A model generated the notes under the pieces. The model searched no databases. It was given only the letters and a program-made list of their open reading frames with translations, and was not told the origin of the DNA. A stretch of 64,000 nt of DNA. Source: Streptomyces uncialis. GTDB taxonomy: Bacteria; Actinomycetota; Actinomycetes; Streptomycetales; Streptomycetaceae. The DNA lies in contig NZ_LFBV01000005.1 of NCBI RefSeq assembly GCF_001905345.1, positions 372,001-436,000 of the forward strand, in the 5' to 3' direction. The first letter of the stretch is position 1, and each line of letters opens with the position of its first letter. Positions 27,413 through 35,694 of the stretch are shown here, piece after piece. A program made the translations under genes and the position numbers.

Positions 27413-27524
27413 CCGGTGAACGGTAGCGCCCCGTACGGGTGACACTCCCCGGCGGTGCGCGCTCCCGCGAGGAACCACGACCCCGCCGGGCCCGGACACC
27501 GTCACGGGACCCCTAGGGGTGCCC

Positions 27525-27575
27525 CTGAGGCCCGGCCGGGAGAAGGACGGCCCCCGGATCGGCCGGTGGCCTCAG
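27525..27575 (-). terminator. Hairpin at the end of pspAA
   Basis: CTGAGGCC (27525-27532) pairs with GGCCTCAG (27568-27575), with more GGCC pairing inside. The right arm overlaps the pspAA stop codon. It separates pspA-pspAA from the histidine kinase operon. Confidence 0.55.
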
Positions 27576-27850
27576 CCGGGGATCAGACCGTCGTCCGTCA
27601 GCAGGTCGCGGACCTGGTCCAGGGTGGCGTCGGAGGACGGCAGGATCAGCTCCGACGGTTCGAGCGAGTCGTCGGGCAGGGGGGTGCCCAGCTCACGGAC
27701 CCGGTCGAGCAGCGCGCCGAGGGTGCGCCGGAACCCGGGGGTGTCCCCGCGCTCCAGCTCGGCGAGCAGCTCGTCGTCCAACGCGTTCAGCTCGGTGAAG
27801 TGGCTGTCCGCCAGCTTCACCTGGCCCTCCCCCATGATCCGTACGATCAT
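27572..27850 (-). CDS. pspAA: PspA-associated protein PspAA
   Basis: The 92-residue protein starts MIVRIMGEGQ and ends in an aspartate-rich segment. It matches the small PspAA domain found next to PspA in actinobacteria and archaea. It has no membrane segment or catalytic motif. The gene lies 33 bp downstream of pspA on the same strand and is probably co-transcribed. It likely works with PspA in membrane stress protection; its precise role is not known to me. Confidence 0.85.
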   Translation of the reverse strand: MIVRIMGEGQVKLADSHFTELNALDDELLAELERGDTPGFRRTLGALLDRVRELGTPLPDDSLEPSELILPSSDATLDQVRDLLTDDGLIPG

Positions 27851-27883
27851 GACGCCCTCCTCGGCGCGGCCCTCGGCCGGGGC

Positions 27884-28678
27884 CTACTGCTTGTCGAAGC
27901 GCGGGGTGTCCCGCTGCGGCTGCTGGGTCCCGGCGGCGTTCTGTCCGCCCTCGATGGCCTGCTGCGAGGACGATCCCCCGGCCAGCTCGGCCTTCATCCG
28001 CTGGAGTTCCAGCTCCACATCAGTACCACCGGAGATGCGGTCCAGCTCGGCGGCGATGTCGTCCTTGGCGGTGCCCGTGGGGTCGTCGAGGGCGCCGGAG
28101 GCCAGCAGCTCGTCGATCGCGCCCGCGCGGGCCTGGAGCTGCGCGGTCTTGTCCTCGGCGCGCTGGATCGCGAGGCCGACGTCGCCCATCTCCTCGGAGA
28201 TGCCGGTGAACGCCTCGCCGATCCGGGTCTGCGCCTGGGCGGCCGTGTACGTGGCCTTGATGGTCTCCTTCTTGGTACGGAAGGCGTCGACCTTGGCCTG
28301 GAGGCGCTGCGAGGCCAGCGTCAGCTTCTCCTCCTCGCCCTGGAGCGTCCGGTGCTGGGCCTCCAGGTCGGTGACCTGCTGCTGAAGGGCGGCGCGACGG
28401 GACAGGGCCTCACGGGCGAGGTCCTCCCGGCCGAGCGCGAGGGCCTTGCGGCCCTGGTCCTCCAGCTTGCTGGACTGGCTCTGGAGCTGGTTGAGCTGAA
28501 GCTCCAGGCGCTTGCGGGACGTCGCGACGTCGGCGACCCCGCGGCGGACCTTCTGCAGCAGTTCGAGCTGCTTCTGGTACGAGTAGTCGAGGGTCTCGCG
28601 CGGGTCCTCGGCCCGGTCAAGGGCCTTGTTCGCCTTCGCGCGGAAGATCATCCCCATACGCTTCATGACACCGCTCAT
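27884..28678 (-). CDS. pspA: PspA/IM30 family membrane-stress protein
   Basis: The 264-residue protein is almost entirely alpha-helical coiled coil, with the typical start (FRAKANKALDRAEDP) and heptad-rich helices to about residue 220. A Ser/Gln-rich tail follows. PspA/Vipp1 proteins polymerise on damaged inner membrane. The ATG at 28678 (MSGVMKRM) is chosen; an internal ATG at 28666 (MKRMGMIF) is an equally likely start. It lies upstream of pspAA and near a membrane-sensor two-component system, fitting an envelope-stress cluster. Confidence 0.94.
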   Translation of the reverse strand: MSGVMKRMGMIFRAKANKALDRAEDPRETLDYSYQKQLELLQKVRRGVADVATSRKRLELQLNQLQSQSSKLEDQGRKALALGREDLAREALSRRAALQQQVTDLEAQHRTLQGEEEKLTLASQRLQAKVDAFRTKKETIKATYTAAQAQTRIGEAFTGISEEMGDVGLAIQRAEDKTAQLQARAGAIDELLASGALDDPTGTAKDDIAAELDRISGGTDVELELQRMKAELAGGSSSQQAIEGGQNAAGTQQPQRDTPRFDKQ

Positions 28679-28991
28679 GGGCTTCGCGCGCCCCCTTCTG
28701 ACGGACTCCGGCTCAAGCTCTGCAACAGGTCCCACAGTAAGGGGCCTGCTTCTATTACCGCACTGTTCGGCGCCGGATGCGCTCATCCCCAAGGACGACT
28801 GCGTGCGCTTCCGCTCCGGCGTAAGGAGTAGGTGGTCCCCGGGATCGGCCCGCTGCCCGCGGTCCGTACGGGCCGGTGGGCGCCCGCTCCCGGATGTCCT
28901 CTTCCGTTCCCTATGTGGGACGACCGGTGTTGCCGGATCGTTCCCCGCCCGGCCGCGGTCCATGCGCGGGCACCCCGTACCCTTGGGTTTT

Positions 28992-29591
28992 GTGTTCCGT
29001 AGCCGTGCCAAGACAGAGAAGGCCGCCGCCGACCAGACGCCGGTGACCGCCTCCTCCCCCCAGTCCCGTGACCCGCAGGCCCCCAAGGGCCGCCCGACGC
29101 CGAAGCGCAGCGTGGCGCAGTCGCAGCGCCGCAGCGTCGCCAATACGCCGACGACGCGCAAGGAAGCCAGCAAGCGCTCCCGCGAGGAGCGGCGTACCGC
29201 CCTTGAGCGGCAGCGCCAGGCCCTCGCCAGCGGTGACGAGCGATATCTGCCCGCGCGCGACAAGGGCCCGGTCCGCCGGTTCGCCCGTAACTACGTCGAC
29301 TCGCGTTTCCACATCGCGGAATTCTTCCTGCCGATGGCCGTGGTCATCCTCGTCCTGAGCATGGTCCGGGTCCCGGCGCTCCAGAACGTCTCGCTGCTGC
29401 TGTGGCTGTTCGTGATCGTGATGATCGTGGTGGACTCGATCGTTCTCGTGTTCCGGCTCAAGAAGGAGCTGCGGACGCGGTTCGCGGACGAGCCCAAGCG
29501 CGGCGCCGTGGCCTACGCCCTGATGCGGACCCTCCAGATGCGCCGGCTCCGGCTGCCCAAGCCCCAGGTCAAGCGCGGGGAACGGCCCTGA
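28992..29591 (+). CDS. DUF3043 membrane protein
   Basis: The GTG at 28992 gives 199 residues; TACCCT (28978-28983) lies 8 nt upstream, pointing to a leaderless transcript. The N-terminal half is basic and rich in Arg/Lys/Ser/Thr. Two membrane helices follow (IAEFFLPMAVVILVLSMV and LLLWLFVIVMIVVDSIVLV), then a basic C-terminal tail. This is the DUF3043 family of actinobacteria. Function is unknown. It is divergent from pspA and overlaps the next gene by 4 bp. Confidence 0.88.
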   Translation: MFRSRAKTEKAAADQTPVTASSPQSRDPQAPKGRPTPKRSVAQSQRRSVANTPTTRKEASKRSREERRTALERQRQALASGDERYLPARDKGPVRRFARNYVDSRFHIAEFFLPMAVVILVLSMVRVPALQNVSLLLWLFVIVMIVVDSIVLVFRLKKELRTRFADEPKRGAVAYALMRTLQMRRLRLPKPQVKRGERP

Positions 29592-30346
29592 CCACCTCCT
29601 CTTCACCCGGAGGTCTGCCGGATGTCGTCCGGCGGGAGCTGGTCGCCAGACAGCTCGACGAGCAGATAGCCGCCCGGTTCCGGGTCGGCAAGCGGCTGCG
29701 GGTGCTCGACGTGGGCACCGGCCGCGGTACGCAGGCACTGCGGCTGGCGCGGGCCGGGCACGAGGTGACCGGGCTCGAACGGGACGCCGGGCTGATCGCG
29801 GCGGCCCGCGCGTCGCTCGCCGCGGAGCCCGAGGGCATCCGGGGGCGCGTCCGGTTCATCGAGGGTGACGGCCGGGACACCGGGGTGCACTTCCTTCCCG
29901 GCGGGTTCGACGTGGTGCTCTGCCATGGGGTCCTGCCCTATGTGGCGGAGCCCGATCCGCTGGTCGCGGGGCTCGGGCGGATGCTGGCCGCCGGGGGGCT
30001 GCTGTCCTTGCTCGTCCGCAACGCCGACGCGTTGGCCGTGCGGCCCGCGCTGGCCGGGGACTGGGGTGGGGCGCTCGCCGCGTTCGACTCCGCCCGCGCG
30101 CGGGACCGGCGGGGCGTGGAGGTCCGCGCGGACCGGCTGTCCGCGCTGACCGTGACGCTCGCGGGGATCGGGGCGCCGTTGCGGGCGTGGTACGGGGTGC
30201 GGGTGTTCGCGGACGCGGTGCGGGACGACGCGGTCGGCTCCGCCGGGGATCTCGCGTTGTTCCTCGATCTGGAGGACCGTGCGGGGCGTACCGACCCCTA
30301 TCGGGGTGTCGGCTCCCTCCTTCACCTCTGCGGGGCGCGGGGGTAG
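29588..30346 (+). CDS. Class I SAM-dependent methyltransferase
   Basis: The protein has a SAM-binding motif I, VLDVGTGRGTQALRLA, and motifs FDVVLCHGVLPYV and GLLSLLVRN typical of class I methyltransferases. No ATG, GTG or TTG lies at a sensible place before motif I. The likely start is a CTG at 29588 that overlaps the DUF3043 stop codon as CTGA, with GGGGAA 5 nt upstream; this mimics the GTGA overlaps elsewhere in the window. That gives 252 residues. The substrate is unknown. Repeat array C begins right after the stop codon. Confidence 0.88.
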   Translation: MTTSSSPGGLPDVVRRELVARQLDEQIAARFRVGKRLRVLDVGTGRGTQALRLARAGHEVTGLERDAGLIAAARASLAAEPEGIRGRVRFIEGDGRDTGVHFLPGGFDVVLCHGVLPYVAEPDPLVAGLGRMLAAGGLLSLLVRNADALAVRPALAGDWGGALAAFDSARARDRRGVEVRADRLSALTVTLAGIGAPLRAWYGVRVFADAVRDDAVGSAGDLALFLDLEDRAGRTDPYRGVGSLLHLCGARG

Positions 30347-31080
30347 TTCCCCCTGCGGGTCGCCTTCGCTTGCGCTTCCGAGGTCTGTCCGGCTGGACGT
30401 ACTTGTTCCCGTGCGGGTCGCCTTCGCTTACCGCTTCCTAGGTCTGTCCGGCTGGACGCACTTGGCCCTGTGCCGTCGCCCGGTGGGTGCGCAGTTCCCC
30501 GCGCCCCTGGGTGCTGCCCCCTTGCGGTCGCCCTTCGGGTGCGGGTCCGCCCTCGTCTTTTGCGCAGTTCCCCGCGCCCCTTTGGGGGCGCCCCTTCAGG
30601 CTGTCGGTCAGGTGCAGGCCTTTGCTTGCGGAACCACCCTCCTCGCGCGGTCGCGCTGCTGCGGGAGGGGGTGGGCGGGAATCTCTGCCCGCAGACTCCG
30701 ATGCTCTTCAGTCCGGCAAGGGAACGTCCTGCCGAGCGCGTTGGAACGAGGACGGAGAATCCCGACCGGCACCGACCCGAAGAACAAACCGGACGCGCCC
30801 CAAAGGGGCGCGGGGAACTGCGCAAAGACGAGGGCGACCCGCACCCGAAGAACGACCGCAACAGGGCAGCGCCTCAGGGGCGCGGGGAACTGCGCACCCC
30901 ACGAACGACGGCACCGGAACGAAGTACGCCCAGCCGGACGGACCTGGGAAGCGCAAGCGAAGGCGACCTGCGGGGAACTGCGCACCCCACGAACGACGGC
31001 ACCGGAACGGAGTGCGTCCAGCACAGGAAACCTCGGAAGCGCGAGCGAAGGCGACCCGTTCGGGGGGTCATCTCAGGCCT
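30347..31080. repeat. Intergenic repeat array C
   Basis: No gene is supported here. Reversed cores at 30489-30507 and 30562-30580 are followed by the central module (30634-30786) and forward cores at 30805-30823 and 30877-30895, then shortened ones near 30967. Modules such as CGCAAGCGAAGGCGACC also recur in the other arrays. The array starts at a methyltransferase stop codon and runs to 30 bp before the HtrA-like gene. Confidence 0.9.
30634..30786. other. Conserved central module of array C
   Basis: CCACCCTCC (30634-30642) can pair with GGAGGGGGTGG (30664-30674). A second small stem is formed by GCGGG and CCCGC in the following GGGCGGGAATCTCTGCCCGC. The invariant stretch GCAGACTCCGATGCTCTTCA comes next, then GGACGGAGAATCCCGACCGG. 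The same order is seen in array G and, inverted, in D and F. Confidence 0.75.
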
Positions 31081-31109
31081 GCCCGGACGGGCCGGGCAAG
31101 ACTTCGGGC

Positions 31110-32186
31110 ATGAACGTATCCCGAAGGGCCGGGTTCCGGGTGGTGGGTGTCGCGATAGGTGCGGCCGTCCTGGCCGGGGGGTGCTCCGGACCGGGCGGGA
31201 AGCCCCCGGGGACCGCCCGGGCCACCCCCGTCACCGAACAGGCCGCCGCGGCCCCCCGCTCCGCGGACGACCTCCAGAGCGGCTTCGAGAAGGTGATCGC
31301 CGACGTCCTCCCGTCGGTCGTGCAGATCCGCGGCAGGAACGACCTGGGCTCCGGTGTGGTCTACGACGACCAGGGCCACATCGTCACCAACGCCCATGTG
31401 ATCGGCACGGAACGCACCTTCCAGGTCACCACCGCGAACAACGAGCAGCCGCTCACCGCGAAGCTCGTCTACTCGTACCCCGAGCAGGATCTCGCGGTGG
31501 TCAAACTGGACACCGTGCCCGACGGACTGCGGGCCGCGTCGTTCGGCGACAGCACCAAGGTGCGGGTGGGACAGCTCGTGCTCGCGATGGGCTCCCCGCT
31601 GGGGCTCTCGTCCAGCGTCACCGACGGGATCGTCTCGGCCACGGGCCGCACCGTCAGCGAGAGCGCGGACGGCGGCGGCACGGGCGCGACCCTCGCGAAC
31701 ATGATCCAGACCTCCGCGTCGATCAACCCCGGCAACAGCGGTGGCGCCCTCGTGGACCTGGACAGCAAGGTCATCGGGATTCCCACGCTCGCCGCGACGG
31801 ACCCGAACTTCGGGGACAGCGCGGCGCCGGGCATCGGGTTCGCGATCCCCGCCTCGATGGTGCGGACGGTGGCGGACCAGATCATCAGGGACGGCCGGGT
31901 CACCGACTCGGGCCGGGCGGCGCTGGGGATCACCGGCCGCACGGTGGTGGATCAGGACCAGCGGCCCGCGGGCGTCGCCGTGGTGTCGGTGTCCAACGGC
32001 GGTGCGGCGGACGACGCGGGCATCAGGGCCGGCGACATCATCACCCGTCTGGGTGACCAGCGGGTCACCACGATCACCTCGCTCGCCGAGATCCTCGCCG
32101 GGGACGAGCCGGGCGACAAGATCGACGTCACGTATCAGCGGGACGGGACGGAGAACACCGCCAAGGTGACGCTCGGGGAGATCTGA
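31110..32186 (+). CDS. HtrA-like trypsin-family serine protease with PDZ domain (lipoprotein)
   Basis: The 358-residue protein has a signal peptide and a lipobox (LAGGC), so it sits on the outer membrane face. The trypsin-like domain carries the catalytic triad His96 (TNAHVIG), Asp127 (EQDLAVVKL) and Ser210 (NPGNSGGAL). A PDZ domain follows from about residue 265 (GVAVVSVSNGGAADDAGI). HtrA proteins degrade or refold damaged exported proteins. The ATG at 31110 fits the signal peptide; no strong Shine-Dalgarno is visible. It is followed by a hairpin terminator. Confidence 0.95.
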   Translation: MNVSRRAGFRVVGVAIGAAVLAGGCSGPGGKPPGTARATPVTEQAAAAPRSADDLQSGFEKVIADVLPSVVQIRGRNDLGSGVVYDDQGHIVTNAHVIGTERTFQVTTANNEQPLTAKLVYSYPEQDLAVVKLDTVPDGLRAASFGDSTKVRVGQLVLAMGSPLGLSSSVTDGIVSATGRTVSESADGGGTGATLANMIQTSASINPGNSGGALVDLDSKVIGIPTLAATDPNFGDSAAPGIGFAIPASMVRTVADQIIRDGRVTDSGRAALGITGRTVVDQDQRPAGVAVVSVSNGGAADDAGIRAGDIITRLGDQRVTTITSLAEILAGDEPGDKIDVTYQRDGTENTAKVTLGEI

Positions 32187-32197
32187 CGGCGGCCGTG

Positions 32198-32230
32198 CGG
32201 ACGGGCGGGTGCGGGGCACCGGCCCGTCCG
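32198..32230. terminator. Hairpin between convergent genes
   Basis: CGGACGGGCGGGTGC (32198-32212) and GCACCGGCCCGTCCG (32216-32230) form a 15-bp stem with one mismatch. Confidence 0.75.
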
Positions 32231-32244
32231 GACACGCCGGTGGC

Positions 32245-32499
32245 TCAGGCGTCCGCCTCCGCCACCGGCTCGGCCACGGGCTCGGGCTCGGCCTCTTCCG
32301 CGTGCAGGCTCATCGGGCCGTAGATCAGGCTGCCGTCCTCGTGCAGGAACACCTGGTCGGCGCCGCCCGCGACAAGCTCCTTCCACTGCTCGCCGATCCA
32401 GCTCTCGGCGTCCCCCTGGGTGGTGAACTCCTCGGGTTCCACCGCCGGGGCGACCTCCGTACCGTCGGCCTTCTCGAACCGCCACGTCCAGTCCGCCAT
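32245..32499 (-). CDS. Conserved small acidic protein, unknown function
   Basis: The ATG at 32499 has GGGAGG 5 nt upstream and gives 84 residues. The first 60 residues look like a compact globular domain (MADWTWRFEKADG, then GDAESWIGEQWKE). The tail is a Glu/Pro/Ala repeat (EEAEPEPVAEPVAEADA). I recall similar proteins in actinobacteria but not a function. It is convergent with the protease gene and divergent from the CobU-type gene. Confidence 0.75.
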   Translation of the reverse strand: MADWTWRFEKADGTEVAPAVEPEEFTTQGDAESWIGEQWKELVAGGADQVFLHEDGSLIYGPMSLHAEEAEPEPVAEPVAEADA

Positions 32500-32590
32500 G
32501 CCTGCCTCCCGAAGGTCGATCACGGTCGTGCGTGCAGCGTGAAGCCTATCCGGGCGGGCGGCCGGGACACCGGCGCGGGAGGATCTTCCC

Positions 32591-33799
32591 GTGGAACTCA
32601 CTCTGCTCGGCACCGCCGCCCCCGAGGGGCTGCCCCGCCCCGGCTGTCCCTGCGCCGTCTGCGCCCTGGCCCTCGTGGACGGGGCGCGCGCCGCGTCCGC
32701 CGCCCTGGTGGACGGGACGCTGCTGCTGGACCTCACCCCCGGCGCCGTGTTCGCCGCCGCGCGCGCCGGACGCACCCTGGGGGGCGTACGGCAGGTGCTG
32801 TTGTCGCATCCGCACGACGGTCCGCCGGTGGAGGTGCCCGCGGGGCTGCCGCAGCCGGGCCGTGTGCCGGACGGGCGGGAACTGGCGCTGCTCACCGGGC
32901 ACCGGGTGCGGGCCGTGCCGATGGACGCCCCCGGTACGGGGTACGCGGTGACCGGGCCGGACGGCGAGCGGCTGCTGTACCTGCCGCCGGGCGCGGCGCC
33001 CGCGGGACTCGGTTCGCACGACGGCCGCTACGACCTGGTGGTTGCCGATGTCCTGGGCCGCCCGGACGCGCTGGCGCGGCTGCGGGCGTCGGGGGCGGTG
33101 GGGCCGACGACGGACGTGGTCGCGGTCCACCTGGACCATGACGTGCCGCCGGGCCGGGAGCTGACGCGCAGACTGGCGGCGGCGGGCGCGCGGGCGGTCC
33201 CCGACGGGACGACGCTCACGGTCGGCGCCTACGAGGACGTACCGGACGTACCGCTCCGGACGCTGGTGCTGGGCGGGGCCCGGTCGGGGAAGTCGGTGGA
33301 GGCCGAGCGGCGGCTGGAGAGCTTCCCGGACGTGGTGTACGTGGCGACGGGCGCCGCGTACGGGGGGAACGGGCAGGACGGGGAGTGGGCGGCGCGGGTC
33401 GGTGCGCACCGGGAGCGGCGGCCGGGGTCGTGGCGGACGGAGGAGACCTGCGACCTGGTGCCGCTGCTGGCCGCTTCGGGGCCGCCGCTGCTGATCGACT
33501 GCCTGTCGCTGTGGCTCACTAACGCGATGGACGCGGTGGACGCGTGGGACGACGCGGAGTGGGCGGGGGGCGGTGAGCGGGCGCTGCGGCGGCGGGTCGG
33601 GGAGCTGACGGACGCGGTGCGGTCGACCCGGCGGACGGTTGTCGCCGTGTCCAACGAGGTGGGGTCGGGGATCGTCCCCGCCACGGCGTCGGGGCGGCGG
33701 TACCGGGATGAGCTGGGGCGGTTGAACGCGGCGTTCGCCCTGGAGTGCGAGCAGGTTCTCCTGGTGGTGGCGGGCCAGCCCCTCGTCCTGCGCGGCTGA
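32591..33799 (+). CDS. cobU: Metallo-beta-lactamase-like domain fused to CobU/CobP
   Basis: The 402-residue protein has two parts. Residues 1 to about 220 resemble the MBL/PhnP fold (MELTLLGTAAPEG, GCPCAVC, SHPHDG), but the full HxHxDH zinc motif is not present. Residues 225-402 are adenosylcobinamide kinase/guanylyltransferase with Walker A GGARSGKS (228-235), LIDCLSLWLTN and VVAVSNEVGSGIVP. The enzyme phosphorylates adenosylcobinamide and transfers GMP in cobalamin assembly. The GTG start has GGGAGGA 7 nt upstream. cobT and cobS follow within 7 kb. Confidence 0.93.
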   Translation: MELTLLGTAAPEGLPRPGCPCAVCALALVDGARAASAALVDGTLLLDLTPGAVFAAARAGRTLGGVRQVLLSHPHDGPPVEVPAGLPQPGRVPDGRELALLTGHRVRAVPMDAPGTGYAVTGPDGERLLYLPPGAAPAGLGSHDGRYDLVVADVLGRPDALARLRASGAVGPTTDVVAVHLDHDVPPGRELTRRLAAAGARAVPDGTTLTVGAYEDVPDVPLRTLVLGGARSGKSVEAERRLESFPDVVYVATGAAYGGNGQDGEWAARVGAHRERRPGSWRTEETCDLVPLLAASGPPLLIDCLSLWLTNAMDAVDAWDDAEWAGGGERALRRRVGELTDAVRSTRRTVVAVSNEVGSGIVPATASGRRYRDELGRLNAAFALECEQVLLVVAGQPLVLRG

Positions 33800-33809
33800 A
33801 GTCCCCCCG

Positions 33810-34548
33810 GGGGGCGTCGCTTGGTCTGTCCGGCTGGGCGCACTCGTTCCTGTGCAGGTCGTTCGTGGGTGCGCAGTTCCCCGCGCCCCTGGGTACTCGG
33901 GGCTGGGCGTACTTCGTTCCTGTGCCGTCGCTCGGTGGGATTGCGCAGTTCCCCGCGCCCCTTTGGGGCGCATCCGGCCGGTTCTTCGGGTCGGTGCCGG
34001 TCGGGATTCTCCGTCCTCGCTCCAACGCGCTCGGTCGGACATCCCCCTTGCCCGACTGAAGAGCATCGGAGTCTGCGGGCAGAGATTCCCGCCCACCCCC
34101 TCCCGCAGCAGCGCGAGTCCGCGAGGAGGGTGGTTGAACCCCAGCCCCGGGCTGACGCCGGCCCGCTGTCTGACCCCACCCGCAGACTGAGAACAGCCCC
34201 AGGTGGGCGCCCCCAAAGGGGCGCGGGGAACTGCGCAAAAACGAGGACCGACCCGCACCCGAGAAGCGACCGCGAGGGGGCAGCACCCAGGGGCGCGGGG
34301 AACTGCGCAAAGACGAGGACCGGCCCGCACCTGACGAACAAGCCCGAAGGGGCAGCATCCAGGGGCGCGGGGAACTGCGCACCCGACGAGCGACGGCACA
34401 GGGAACAAGCCCGCCCAGCCGGACAGACCTCGCAAGCGCAAGCGAAGGCGGCCCGCGGGGAACTGCGCACCCACGGACATCCCCGTACGGGGACAAGTGC
34501 GCCCAGCGCAGGGGAGCTCGGGAAGCGCGGGCGGGAGGGGGGCCCACA
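33810..34548. repeat. Intergenic repeat array D
   Basis: There is no gene here. Two reversed cores (33871-33889, 33943-33961) are followed by the central module (33981-34133) and three forward cores (34218-34236, 34290-34308, 34362-34380), plus a truncated one near 34455. The array starts just after the cobU stop and ends at the methyltransferase stop, a convergent gap. From about 34058 it is nearly identical to array F over 250 bp. Confidence 0.9.
33981..34133. other. Conserved central module of array D
   Basis: This copy is inverted relative to those in C and G. GTCGGGATTCTCCGTCCTCG is followed by TGAAGAGCATCGGAGTCTGC, the small stem (GCGGG/CCCGC) and the larger stem, CCACCCCCTCC with GGAGGGTGG. 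Confidence 0.75.
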
Positions 34549-34550
34549 GG

Positions 34551-35534
34551 TCACCCGGGGGTGGTGTCGCGGCGGGCGATGAGGCGGTAGGCGTTGGCGC
34601 AGCGGGTGCGGGACGTGAGGGGGGACAGCGCGCGGTCCAGGGCGCGGGCCAGGGCGAGCGGGGGGCCCGCGGACCGGGACAGGGCGGTGCGGGCGAGGCG
34701 GGCCACCGGGCTGTCGGCGGCGGACGGGCGGGCGAGGAGGCGGGCCAGGGCGAGGGTGGCGGCGGCACCGGGCCCCGCGGACCGGTGCGCGGCGCGGCGG
34801 TCGATGAGGACGACGGTGAAGCCGAGGCCGCGCAGCTCCCGGCACAGGGCGCTCTCCGGGATGAGCTGGAGGAGCCGGGGCCGGTGATAGGGGGCCCACC
34901 AGCGGCCGAGCACCGCGGCGGCGAGGCTGCGGGGTTCCGTGGCCTCGACGACGAGATGGCCGCCGGGACGCAGCACCTGGTGCGCCGCGCGCAGTTCGGC
35001 ACGGGGGTCGGGGACGTGTTCGAGGTGGCGGAACATGCTGAGGACGTCGTAGCGGGCGGTGAGCCGGGGAGCCAGGTCCGTGAGGGTGCCGCGATGGCCT
35101 TCGTCGATCCGGCCGTCGGCGAGGGCCTGTGCGACCTCGGGCCCGGTATCGAGGCCGTCGAACGCCGTGTAGGGGTGGACCGTCCGGGCGGTGACGGGGA
35201 AGCGGGCGGCGCCGGTCCCGACGTCGAGCCAGCTCTCGGGTTCCCCGAAGGGGAGCAGCGCGCGGGCGGCGGCGCGGTGGCGGCGGTCACGGGCGGCGGC
35301 CGGTTCCGGTGCGTCGGCGGCGGGCGGTGACGGCCGGACGCCCGGGGCCGGGCGGGGATTGCGGAAGACGTAGGCGCAGTCGTCGCAGCGGTCGAGGACG
35401 AGGGTGCGCAGACGGGTGGAGCCGCACCAGGGGCAGTCGGTGCGGCGGACGGCGGGGGCGGCCGTCGTCCCGGGACGCGGTCCGGCGGCGGTGGGGTCGG
35501 CGGGCTCGGCGGCGCTCTGCTGCGTGGGGGGCAC
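34551..35534 (-). CDS. Class I methyltransferase with N-terminal zinc ribbon
   Basis: The 327-residue protein starts with a possible zinc knuckle (CPWCGS and CDDCAYVFRNPRP), then a SAM-binding domain with SWLDVGTGAARFP and SMFRHLEHVPDPR. The pairing is common in proteins that modify sugars or lipids in surface polymers, but the substrate is unknown. The GTG start at 35534 has a good promoter immediately upstream (TTGAAC, 17 nt, TACGTT) that places transcription start at or near the GTG, so the mRNA is probably leaderless. It is divergent from cobT. Confidence 0.88.
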   Translation of the reverse strand: MPPTQQSAAEPADPTAAGPRPGTTAAPAVRRTDCPWCGSTRLRTLVLDRCDDCAYVFRNPRPAPGVRPSPPAADAPEPAAARDRRHRAAARALLPFGEPESWLDVGTGAARFPVTARTVHPYTAFDGLDTGPEVAQALADGRIDEGHRGTLTDLAPRLTARYDVLSMFRHLEHVPDPRAELRAAHQVLRPGGHLVVEATEPRSLAAAVLGRWWAPYHRPRLLQLIPESALCRELRGLGFTVVLIDRRAAHRSAGPGAAATLALARLLARPSAADSPVARLARTALSRSAGPPLALARALDRALSPLTSRTRCANAYRLIARRDTTPG

Positions 35535-35541
35535 AAAACGG

Positions 35542-35570
35542 AACGTAAGGGATCAACGATGCGGGTTCAA
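35542..35570 (-). promoter_or_regulatory. Candidate promoter of the zinc-ribbon methyltransferase gene
   Basis: On the minus strand TTGAAC (35570-35565) and TACGTT (35547-35542) are 17 nt apart. The start codon follows 7 nt after the -10 box. Confidence 0.65.
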
Positions 35571-35694
35571 CGACGGTGCGCGGCCGGTGCGTCCCGTGCC
35601 GCCGGGCCGGGGCGCGGGGGCGTCCGCGCGCGGGGTCCGGCGGGGGCGCGGGGGCCGGGCGGACGGGCCGGGCGGTGCCGGTACTGTTCCGCGA

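Noticed and set aside
30350..31080. Open frames on both strands through the repeat arrays that could be read as Arg/Pro-rich proteins
   Set aside because: The same translated phrases recur in every array and in several frames, with no start signals. They are products of the repeat DNA.
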